A program made the translations under genes and the position numbers. A stretch of DNA of 64,000 bases from Sphingomonas abietis (GTDB lineage: Bacteria; Pseudomonadota; Alphaproteobacteria; Sphingomonadales; Sphingomonadaceae), in the NCBI RefSeq assembly GCF_027625475.1, contig NZ_CP115174.1, positions 2,577,001 to 2,641,000 of the forward strand. Reading direction: 5' to 3'. Below the pieces are notes generated by a model that had not been told where the DNA came from, searched no databases, and worked only from the letters and a program-made list of their open reading frames with translations. Positions 15,278-22,077 of the stretch are shown here, piece after piece (position 1 is the stretch's first letter; the number at the start of each line of letters is the position of its first letter).

Positions 15278-15603
15278 CGGTGCTTATTTCACCCCGCCCT
15301 CGCCATCGCCGCTATGAGATTGTGGAACTCGCTCGCCGTGTACTGGAACGGCGCCACGCGGCGATCGGGCAGCGTGATAAGATAGCGATGCCACTCATAG
15401 TCCGGCCGAAGGGCTATTCGGCTCGCCATCTGACGGAGCGACCCTTCGGCAACGATCATGCGATCGCCCGCGGTCGCGATGTTGATAATCGCCGCAGTTT
15501 CTTTCCAGGGCGGGCTAATCATTACGGTGCGATAATCACTGTAGCGGCGGAAAACGATAACATAGGTTTGCGTCGGCAGGCGCCCCGCTGGGTCCGCATA
15601 TGA
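15274..15603 (+). CDS. Hypothetical phage protein (109 aa)
   Basis: Joined to both neighbours by four-base ATGA overlaps (15274-15277 and 15600-15603). That decides the strand: a 110-codon frame on the minus strand at 15289-15621 also looks protein-like, but three consecutive ATGA/GTGA junctions on the plus strand would be improbable by chance. The protein is basic (many Arg/His), which could suit nucleic-acid binding. No family recognised. Confidence 0.5.
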   Translation: MTVLISPRPRHRRYEIVELARRVLERRHAAIGQRDKIAMPLIVRPKGYSARHLTERPFGNDHAIARGRDVDNRRSFFPGRANHYGAIITVAAENDNIGLRRQAPRWVRI

Positions 15604-15797
15604 GCGTGCCATATACGCCACAATTCGTCGTTCGGCTGCTTCGGCTTATGCCGCCAAGGAGCCTCGCTTCGATCACGCCTGCGGACTTCCAGCGCTGGCC
15701 GGCGCCGAGTCCGCTTCCATCCAAGATCGGGCGCGAGCTCATCAACGCCGAGCGCGCGGCGCGCGGCAACCAATCGAGTGCAGGAGCGAGCAGGTGA
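15600..15797 (+). CDS. Small hypothetical phage protein (65 aa)
   Basis: Starts at the ATG within an ATGA overlap with the preceding gene and ends in a GTGA overlap with the AlpA-like gene. It is a proline-rich basic protein (MSVPYTPQFVVRLLRLMPPR at the start). No domain is recognised. Support comes from the tight operon spacing. Confidence 0.5.
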   Translation: MSVPYTPQFVVRLLRLMPPRSLASITPADFQRWPAPSPLPSKIGRELINAERAARGNQSSAGASR

Positions 15798-16036
15798 ACA
15801 TGATGACGCAGATTGGGCCGGGCTCGCCGGCGGATAAAGACCGGCGGAAGGACAGCCTGCTCCGCATCGCCGACGTTAAGAAGCGCACCGGGCTATCGGT
15901 CGCGACGATCTATCGGCGGGAGGCGGAGGGCACATTCCCGGCGAAACAGCGGCTCGGCCCCCGGAGCGTGGCTTGGTACGAAAGCGACGTCGAGGATTTC
16001 GTGGCTGCCCCGACGATTTACCGGCGCACCGCTTGA
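15794..16036 (+). CDS. AlpA-family phage transcriptional regulator / excisionase-like protein
   Basis: An 80-residue (GTG 15794) or 78-residue (ATG 15800) protein. Residues about 20-72 form a MerR/AlpA-type helix-turn-helix: LLRIADVKKRTGLSVATIYR, then a basic segment and AWYESDVEDFV. AlpA proteins of P4-type elements activate integrase expression or act as excisionases. It ends the rightward operon, facing the leftward DUF262/HEPN genes. With a P4-type integrase at 19445 it may control integration and excision, though it is not adjacent to that gene. Confidence 0.8.
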   Translation: MNMMTQIGPGSPADKDRRKDSLLRIADVKKRTGLSVATIYRREAEGTFPAKQRLGPRSVAWYESDVEDFVAAPTIYRRTA

Positions 16037-16201
16037 ACGCGCCCCGTGTCGCCTGCCTCCCCAAGGTTAAGGGCCACAGGAGGACTAGCGACAGAATAGA
16101 CGGCAGCTAACGCCGCCCACTTGTGCTGGCCCTGAACCGGCTCAGATGAAACTGCTACCTCTCTGCGTTGCTCCAGGAGGCGCTGTTAACCTGATTCGCA
16201 T

Positions 16202-17125
16202 TCACAGTATTGCCCAGACGACAGGTCTTCCCGACGTGTCGTGTTCGACCAGCACCGCGATCGAGCCGACGACTGGTCTCGGAACAAAGGCCTTCGCATC
16301 TGCGAACGTGTCGACGATCCTCATGGCGCGTGTAGCTCCCGGCTTGAGGAGCCGAAAGCGGCCATGATGAGGCTCGGTGAAGTAAAGGTTCACTGCATCT
16401 GACCATGCGAGTTCTCCACGAGCCCAACGTGCGGGGTCCGCTAAAGCTTGCTCCATAGATGCGGAAATCGAGACATCGAAGCACAAAGCAATGCAAAGCA
16501 GGTTCAACGGTAGCTCTACTATTTCGGTAGCCGTTGGAGAATAAGTGGACGAGTGAGCACTTCGGTGCCGCTTCCGGACCGTACTCTTTACGATTTCCTG
16601 TACGGATGGAACGCCGATCCCGGCGTGTCCTGCGAACACCCGAAAGGTGTTCCAACAGTTTTCAACCTGAAGGTTTGACAAGAGCTCTTTGAGTCCAGCA
16701 TCTGAGAGGTTGCCCGTGTAATCACCCGACACAAATTTCGTGAACCTCAGCACAGTCCCATCGCCTGACGCCATCTTAGCGATCTCGGCTTTCAGCTCAT
16801 ATTCGTAATCATCATCCTGACGCTTCAACATTCGTGCAAAGCTTTGAAGATACGAAAGGGCGTTTAGCCTTGCAGCAGTTCTTAGCTTCTCAGGCAGCTC
16901 CTCGTATGAGCGTGGCCACCTCTCCAGTGTTCCCAGCGCCTCGACCGTCCTCTCTCTCACAAATGTTTCAAGGGCGATTAGCCCCGTCACCAAAATGCCC
17001 CGCCGTAGTACAAAGAGACTTGGAGGAATCCCAGTGCCAAGCGCACCTTTCGCCACCGCTTCCAAGTCAATGGCCTGAACTATGCCATCTAGGTTTCTGA
17101 GAAAATCACTGCGAGCGACGCTCAT
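16202..17125 (-). CDS. HEPN-domain protein (RiboL-PSP-like), probable RNase toxin/effector
   Basis: A 307-residue mostly helical protein. The core ends in STVRKRHRSAH, matching the HEPN active-site form R-x4-H (R186 to H191), with an upstream conserved-looking helix (VTGLIALETFVRERT) as in RiboL-PSP HEPN proteins. HEPN proteins are typically metal-independent RNases in defence and toxin systems. A beta-rich tail follows after about residue 240. It is second in a two-gene operon, six bases after the DUF262 gene. Base composition is clearly lower in GC than the surrounding prophage, suggesting separate acquisition. The RNase role is inference from the motif. Confidence 0.7.
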   Translation of the reverse strand: MSVARSDFLRNLDGIVQAIDLEAVAKGALGTGIPPSLFVLRRGILVTGLIALETFVRERTVEALGTLERWPRSYEELPEKLRTAARLNALSYLQSFARMLKRQDDDYEYELKAEIAKMASGDGTVLRFTKFVSGDYTGNLSDAGLKELLSNLQVENCWNTFRVFAGHAGIGVPSVQEIVKSTVRKRHRSAHSSTYSPTATEIVELPLNLLCIALCFDVSISASMEQALADPARWARGELAWSDAVNLYFTEPHHGRFRLLKPGATRAMRIVDTFADAKAFVPRPVVGSIAVLVEHDTSGRPVVWAIL

Positions 17126-17131
17126 ACTTGA

Positions 17132-18208
17132 TTACGCTAGGCCAACGAGCATGTCATAGGTTTTCTCTATGCGAGACTTGATGCGAGAGGGCGTGTTCGT
17201 TCCGAGCCTAACGGCTTCCTCGAAGTCGGCATCCTCGAACAATTCCTTTGTGGCTTGCACAACTTTATCCTGATTTGCGGAGACGGTCAGGACCTGGGCA
17301 TCGGTCAATCGAGAAGCTGCAATCATCTCCGCGTCATATAAGCCAGCGAGAGCTTGTTGCCGCCACCTCTCCCCGTCCCAACGTTGAAAAGCCGTATCTC
17401 CCCACAGGCTGTAGGCACGAGTAAGCGCGACCTCGAAAGGCCCGACTAGCGCTTGTGCTTCAACGTTGGTTACGTCGCGATTTGCGAGCATAAATTGGTC
17501 CATCGAGCGCGAAAGGCTTCCCGATGATTTCTCCCAAGTGCCCCCTAACGTAAGAAACCGAAGTACGTATTCGGCATCCTGCATTTGCTGATAAGCCGCT
17601 GATTTTGGCCCCTCAATCTTCAACGCCGCCTTAAGCAAGTCGTTTGTAGCCGCTTCATATATCGCGTCGTTAAGAGCTCCGCGGAAAGCGACATTGCGTA
17701 TTTCTTGATTATTCAATCGAATTCCGCCGCGATTTAGCCTGATGAACACCTCATACTTTAGGCGAGGTGAAGACTGTTTTAGAAGCGTAATTACCCTCAA
17801 ATACGGACGGACTTTCAGTGCGCTTTGTAGGCTTCTCGGAAGCTCACGGAATCGAGCACCATTCAAATCCGGGAACTGCTGCAGACCTTTGAGGGCGAAG
17901 GCGTTGTTGATATAGTCTGAAACGGCAGTTATGCGCTGCTTGCCATCAATGATGGAGTAAATACCATACTCCTCCTCCGCTAAATATATCGGAGGAACGG
18001 GTACATTTAGTAGGAACGACTCGATAAGCTCTGACTGCCGCTCGACTTCCCATCGCTCTCGACGCTGATATTTCGGCGCTAGATCTATGATCTCGCTGTC
18101 CACCATATCCTTCAAACCCTGGAGCGAAAAATCTGACGTTTGGAGCACCAGATCGTTTTGAGACTGATCGAAACGTCGCTCGATCTCGACGATATTTCCA
18201 AGCGCCAC
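17132..18208 (-). CDS. DUF262 (GmrS-N/ParB-like) domain protein, partner of the HEPN gene
   Basis: A 358-residue protein. Seen: the DUF262 opening PKYQRRERW (about 45-53), the ParB/Srx-fold motif IIDGKQR (D88 to R92), and the later signature FIRLNRGGIRLNNQEIRN. DUF262 proteins are NTP-using regulators or nucleases in GmrSD-type restriction and related defence systems. The usual DUF1524 HNH nuclease part is missing; the HEPN gene downstream may supply the effector. Low GC like its partner. The start ATG at 18208 fits the family. A two-component defence module is the likely role, unproven. Confidence 0.8.
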   Translation of the reverse strand: MALGNIVEIERRFDQSQNDLVLQTSDFSLQGLKDMVDSEIIDLAPKYQRRERWEVERQSELIESFLLNVPVPPIYLAEEEYGIYSIIDGKQRITAVSDYINNAFALKGLQQFPDLNGARFRELPRSLQSALKVRPYLRVITLLKQSSPRLKYEVFIRLNRGGIRLNNQEIRNVAFRGALNDAIYEAATNDLLKAALKIEGPKSAAYQQMQDAEYVLRFLTLGGTWEKSSGSLSRSMDQFMLANRDVTNVEAQALVGPFEVALTRAYSLWGDTAFQRWDGERWRQQALAGLYDAEMIAASRLTDAQVLTVSANQDKVVQATKELFEDADFEEAVRLGTNTPSRIKSRIEKTYDMLVGLA

Positions 18209-18330
18209 GTCTGTTTTCCCGAATCCATAAGGTCAGGCACTGGCATATGTTTGAGTTTGCGGCATAGCAAGGCCAGCCCACACGGCGAACGGCAGCTCCT
18301 AGGGCGCCCAGCCGTCGCGAGCCTAGCTTA

Positions 18331-18915
18331 TCACGGATAGGTTGGCCCCGACCGTCTGACGACTTCGAGGAAGTGCTTTACGTCGGCGTTCGACAGCTTC
18401 AGCGAGCTTCGCCAGTGCGCTCCGGTCGGCCGCTTGCCCTGCCAGAACAGCTGTGGAGCGCGCTTGAAAACGCGCTCGCCCGTCGCCGCGTTGTCGTGCT
18501 TCAGGAGGTTGTTGACGTCATTGAGCAGGGTCAACCCGGTGCCGTCGACTGGATAGTCGAGCTTCCGCACGGCGCGGCGCAACTGCCGGAAGTCATGCTC
18601 GTCGCTAGCCGTCCAAGTACGCGCCGAGATCTCCCAAAGGTGAAAGATGCTTGTCACGAACGCTTGGCGGATTACTGTCTGAGCCTGCGACGCCTGCAGC
18701 ACTTGCCAGCGTAGGTCGCCGCGCGTACTGCGGATGAGTGCGCCGTCCTCATCGTATTCGTCATCGTCCTCGCCGCTCTCCTCGTAGCGCTCTGACGCCT
18801 CCTCGGCGGCGCGATATGTTTGCTCCATTGCCGCGATGGACGCGTCGAACGCGGCCTCGATGCGTTCGAGGTCCATCGCGAACTGGAAGTGGCGGAAAAA
18901 GGGAAGCTCGACCAT
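18331..18915 (-). CDS. Hypothetical helical protein with an N..N-LLKH-type motif (194 aa)
   Basis: A 194-residue protein with an acidic, low-complexity patch (about 45-60, many D/E) and a helical body. The segment NDVNNLLKHDN near residue 140 recalls HEPN-like or abortive-infection-type helical proteins that end in an Lys-His or Arg-x4-His motif, but the match is too weak to name a family. It is transcribed leftwards like the DUF262/HEPN pair, 122 bases upstream of it. Its GC content is nearer the chromosome average than the pair, so it may be a separate cargo gene. Confidence 0.55.
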   Translation of the reverse strand: MVELPFFRHFQFAMDLERIEAAFDASIAAMEQTYRAAEEASERYEESGEDDDEYDEDGALIRSTRGDLRWQVLQASQAQTVIRQAFVTSIFHLWEISARTWTASDEHDFRQLRRAVRKLDYPVDGTGLTLLNDVNNLLKHDNAATGERVFKRAPQLFWQGKRPTGAHWRSSLKLSNADVKHFLEVVRRSGPTYP

Positions 18916-19444
18916 TTTGGCAGGCTAGTCTCCGTGCTTGCCAGCATCCAGCCCGATCACCGGTACGTCGACCGACGATTACCGTCCTTCCCTTCCCCTA
19001 AGTCGGCAGGCCCTTCGCACTCAACACGTCGATCAGCGCGAGATTAACGAGCGGCTCCTGTGGGGGGGGTACGAATGCAGCCGAACGACTGGTTCGGGAT
19101 GGGAAGCCGCCGGGCGGCTCAATGAATCGGGAATGATCGGTTCGGGAAGCACCGGCCATTCTCGCACTAGCAGCGGAATGCCATGGTTTGGTCATGTGTG
19201 GTTAAAGTGCTCTTCGGAACCAAACCGGCCGCGTTATGCGGATCGATCAACAAGAGCCGAGGAACATCAACCATTCAGGGCCAATCACGAGCCAAATATG
19301 ACGGGTGCCGAGCGTGCGATTTAGCCCATTGGCATGCTGGATCTCTCAGAGGAGACTTAGCTGGCGCGTCCGGGGGTCGCAGCCGGCTGTACCGTGGTCT
19401 TTGTGGCAACGAATTCGTTGCCCTCGCGCGTTACGGCAAGCCAG
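18916..19444. other. 529-base stretch without a convincing gene
   Basis: Lies between the 194-residue gene and the integrase stop. Short open frames exist on both strands, but all lack binding sites and have odd composition. It includes an eight-G run near 19063-19070 and a partly repeated CTGGTTCGGGATGGGA / ATCGGTTCGGGAAGC pair about 60 bases apart. It may hold promoters for the leftward cargo genes or a small RNA. Nothing definite is seen. Confidence 0.4.
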
Positions 19445-20767
19445 CTACGCAAGCGTAACCGACGAGACTACATCGAGCAGGGTCATCGGGTGGGCGAGTT
19501 CGGCGGTGATCAAGTCCGCCCATGCCTGCCCAATCTCCCGACGAGGGTCGAGATAGACCGCCCGGTTATATGCCCATTCTGATGCCGACATGCCTTGCGG
19601 CACATGCGCGAGCATCATGTCGATCATCATGCGATCGTTCGCGTGCTTCAGCCGTGCAGCCCGCTCGTTCATCAGCGTCGAGAAGGCCGATCGCCAGCCG
19701 TGCGGCACCATCCTGCCCTTGTACCGGCCGCCGGCTAGGCGCTTGTACATCGAGCTGACCGCCGAGTCGCTCATCGGCACGCGCCATGATTTACCACCTG
19801 GGAACAGCAGGTCATGCTTGCCGGTCCGAACGCGCAACGCGCGGAGGACCTCGACGGCCTGGCGCGACAGTGGGACGTCGTGACCGAAGGCCTCGCTGCC
19901 CTTGTCCTCAACCTCAAGCTTCATCCGCGCCGCCGGGATCGTCCAGACCGCGTCGGACGCCGCGGCGTCCGGATCATCCCAGTCTATCCCGGAGAACTCT
20001 CCCCACGTAGCGGTCCGCACGACACCGATTCGCTGCGATGTCAGCGCGACGAAGCGCGAGCAGAGTTTGGTTCGGGGATCGCAGGTCGAGCGATCGACGG
20101 CACGCTGAAACTCGAGCAGCTCGTCGACCTTGATCAGGGCCGGCTGCTTCGCGCCTGTCGGCGTGGGCTTGAGCGCGCCGGCGATCTCGCTGACGTCGAG
20201 CACCTGCTCCTGAGAGATGAGCCGCTCTGCCTTGGCTCGCTTGAACACCGAGACGATGTAGCCCTTCACCCGCTTCGCGGTCTCGATCGAGCCGCGCTTT
20301 TCGATCTTGCGCAGCTCGCGCAGCACCATCGATCCGGTGATATCGCCGATCGGCAGGCGGCCGAGGGCCGGATAGACGTCGCGGTCGAGCCGGAAGCAGA
20401 CGCGCGCGGCATGGCTGGCTGACCAACCGGGCCGCTCATCCTCCTGCCAAGCATCGGCTAGCGACTTGAATGTCGCCTCGGACGAGACGACCAGCGCCGC
20501 CTTCCGCTTTTCCTCCTCGACCATCGGGTCGCGGCCGGCCTTGAGGATCGCGCGCGCCTCGTCGCGGCGCGCGCGGGCGTCGGCGAGCTTCACCTCGTCA
20601 TAGAGGCCGAAGGTCAGACGCTTCTCCTTGCCGGCATAGCGATATTTGAACCGCCAGGACTTCGCGCCCTTGGTAGTGACGAACAGATAGAGCCCGCCAG
20701 AATCGCCGAGCTTGTAATCGCGCTCGGCGGGCTGGGCGTTTTTCACCTCTGCGTTGGTCAGCGCCAC
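19445..20767 (-). CDS. P4-type tyrosine integrase (DUF4102 arm-binding domain)
   Basis: A 440-residue site-specific recombinase that would insert and excise the element at the tRNA. The N-terminus (LTNAEVKNAQPAERDYKLGD) is the arm-DNA-binding domain of P4-type integrases. A SAM-like core-binding domain follows at about 105-190. The catalytic domain shows Arg in TSQRIGVVR, Lys in ARMKLE, H-x-x-R in HGWRSAFS and the nucleophile Tyr in WAYNRAVYL. The GTG at 20767, preceded by a TTGGGGGC binding site, is chosen; the frame upstream to 20830 runs through the arm repeats and is unlikely to be translated. It reads away from the tRNA, as usual for such elements. Confidence 0.92.
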   Translation of the reverse strand: MALTNAEVKNAQPAERDYKLGDSGGLYLFVTTKGAKSWRFKYRYAGKEKRLTFGLYDEVKLADARARRDEARAILKAGRDPMVEEEKRKAALVVSSEATFKSLADAWQEDERPGWSASHAARVCFRLDRDVYPALGRLPIGDITGSMVLRELRKIEKRGSIETAKRVKGYIVSVFKRAKAERLISQEQVLDVSEIAGALKPTPTGAKQPALIKVDELLEFQRAVDRSTCDPRTKLCSRFVALTSQRIGVVRTATWGEFSGIDWDDPDAAASDAVWTIPAARMKLEVEDKGSEAFGHDVPLSRQAVEVLRALRVRTGKHDLLFPGGKSWRVPMSDSAVSSMYKRLAGGRYKGRMVPHGWRSAFSTLMNERAARLKHANDRMMIDMMLAHVPQGMSASEWAYNRAVYLDPRREIGQAWADLITAELAHPMTLLDVVSSVTLA

Positions 20768-20822
20768 GATGCCCCCAATCTCGAACCGGATGTCCCCATC
20801 GATATCCCCACGTGCCCCCAGA
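20768..20822 (+). repeat. Arm-type integrase site repeats, right end
   Basis: Four related copies, GATGCCCCCAAT (20768), GATGTCCCCATC (20789), GATATCCCCACG (20801) and CGTGCCCCCAGA (20811), lie directly upstream of the integrase start. They share orientation and consensus (GATGYCCCCA) with the two copies at 1999-2022. They are likely binding sites for the integrase N-terminal domain and may also autoregulate int. Confidence 0.65.
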
Positions 20823-20920
20823 AGTGGCACCGTCTTATGAGAAGATATGGAGGAACCCTATCGCGCGATGCCCCGTATTAACAAGGCTTATGCAGCTTTA
20901 TGGCGGTGGTGCGGAAAAAC

Positions 20921-20936
20921 GCTGGTGGGCCCGGCA
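20921..20936 (+). repeat. Prophage attachment core, right copy (tRNA 3' end)
   Basis: Identical 16-mer to 1921-1936. It covers the CCA end, acceptor and first T-arm bases of the tRNA on the minus strand, so the phage copy keeps the tRNA whole after integration. Confidence 0.8.
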
Positions 20937-20998
20937 GGACTCGAACCCGCAACCTAGCCGTTATGAGCGGCCAGCTCTAACCATTGAGCTACAGGCCC
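20923..20998 (-). tRNA. tRNA-Ile2 (anticodon CAU, lysidine type)
   Basis: A 76-base cloverleaf with encoded CCA. The acceptor is GGGCCTG/CGGGCCC (one G-U), the anticodon loop CTCATAA gives CAU, and the T-arm GCGGG-TTCGAGT-CCTGC is standard. CAU could mean Met or Ile2. The pairs C4-G69, C5-G68 and C11-G24 are those recognised by TilS in tRNA-Ile2, so Ile2 reading AUA is preferred. It is the prophage integration target. Confidence 0.9.
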
Positions 20999-21030
20999 CG
21001 CCAGCGCCGTCGCGATAGCCCGAGCCGGGC

Positions 21031-22074
21031 TCAGCTGGCAAGCCGCAGACCGACATCCCGCGCGCGCCAGGCCGCGGCGATCAGCGCATCGGCGCCGATC
21101 GGCTCGATCCCCTTGCGCGCCAGCAGATCGAGCACCCCATCCCACCAGGCATAGAAGCCCCGCAGATCGGCCGCATCGCGCACATAAGGCGTGTGCCCCG
21201 GCACCACCGAGGGCGAGTGGAAGGAGATCGAGATCAGCTTCGTATCGTCGTCGATCAGGGTGTGGATCGCCCGCAGCGCCTCCGGCAGCGGCGTCCCCTC
21301 GGGCGTCAGCGCGATCCGTTCGAGCAGCCCCGATCGCGCGAGCAGGCCGCGCAGCCGCCCCACCCGCCCCGCAGCGGCGTAGAGCGGCCGGCCGAGGCGG
21401 CGGGCATGGCCGGTGAAGACCGCGGTGAGCGGCAATTCCATCAGCAACCGTTGCGGCCCCGCCCAGCTGGGCTGGCAATCGCGACGGGAGAAATCGGGGC
21501 CGCCCTCGTCCGAATAATCGAACAGCGCCCGCACCGAGACATCGAGGCGATAGCCCGCCTCCTCGAGCAGCCGCGCCGTATTCGGGCCGATGCCGTAGCG
21601 CCCCGCCCGATAGACCTGCGGCCGGCGCCCGAAGGCCTCGGTGATGCAGCGGGTCAGCGTCAGCAGCTTGGCGCGTTCCTGCGCTTCGGGCAGGTTGCCG
21701 CAGAAACTGTTGGCGACGGTCAGCGCCTCGTCGAAGGGCGGGTTGACCCAGGGGTGAAGCTGGGTGCCGATCGCGCATTCGCCGGCCTCCATCAGCGGGC
21801 GCAGCACCTCGACCGCCGCCGGCGCGAAGGCGACCGGATAATCGACCAGATAGGTGGGGCAGATGCCGAAGCCCGCCAGCCGCCGATGCGCTTCCGGCAG
21901 GGCGGCGATCGCGGTGGTGGCGGTGGCATCGCGGCGGCGCGGTGCCGTCCAGTCGAACTCCTCTTCGGTATCGACGAAGACGAGGAACCGGCGTCCCCAT
22001 GCGACCGGCAGCGTCAGCGCGTCGGCCGGCGACGGTGCGCGATCGATTCGCCCCTCCTCGGCGCGAATCACCAT
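21031..22074 (-). CDS. WalW-type polysaccharide deacetylase-like protein
   Basis: A 347-residue protein. The segment FLVFVDTEEEFDW and the later IGTQLHPWVNPP and SFHSPS blocks match NodB-like deacetylase folds of the WalW family. These act on exopolysaccharide or lipopolysaccharide sugars, and the D-T-E/H-x-x-H residues would bind metal. No signal peptide is apparent, so it is probably cytosolic. It lies three bases after the histidine-kinase gene on the same strand, suggesting an operon. The precise substrate is unknown. Confidence 0.75.
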   Translation of the reverse strand: MVIRAEEGRIDRAPSPADALTLPVAWGRRFLVFVDTEEEFDWTAPRRRDATATTAIAALPEAHRRLAGFGICPTYLVDYPVAFAPAAVEVLRPLMEAGECAIGTQLHPWVNPPFDEALTVANSFCGNLPEAQERAKLLTLTRCITEAFGRRPQVYRAGRYGIGPNTARLLEEAGYRLDVSVRALFDYSDEGGPDFSRRDCQPSWAGPQRLLMELPLTAVFTGHARRLGRPLYAAAGRVGRLRGLLARSGLLERIALTPEGTPLPEALRAIHTLIDDDTKLISISFHSPSVVPGHTPYVRDAADLRGFYAWWDGVLDLLARKGIEPIGADALIAAAWRARDVGLRLAS

Positions 22075-22077
22075 CCG

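Larger units (their letters stand above)
1937..20920. mobile_element. Defective Mu/P2-like-tailed prophage integrated at tRNA-Ile2
   Basis: A 19-kb element bounded by 16-bp direct repeats (1921-1936 and 20921-20936), with an integrase at the tRNA-proximal end and arm-type repeats inside both ends. It carries tail assembly chaperone, tape measure, Mu gp43-like and gp44/gp47-like baseplate genes, tail fibres, Dam methylase, YedK, an AlpA-type regulator and a low-GC DUF262/HEPN pair. No terminase, portal, protease, capsid, tail sheath/tube or replication gene was recognised. Several tail genes are truncated, fused or inverted. It is therefore probably unable to make virions, although the integrase looks intact. 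Confidence 0.9.

Noticed and set aside
15289..15621. Minus-strand frame of 110 codons with protein-like composition
   Set aside because: The plus-strand frame at 15274-15603 is joined to both neighbours by four-base overlaps in a run of such junctions, which decides the strand.
18938..19324. 128-codon plus frame in the gap before the integrase
   Set aside because: No binding site, low-complexity Ser/Arg composition and no recognisable motif.
20768..20830. N-terminal extension of the integrase to an upstream ATG
   Set aside because: It would translate the arm-type repeats, and the GTG at 20767 has a better binding site and matches the family start.
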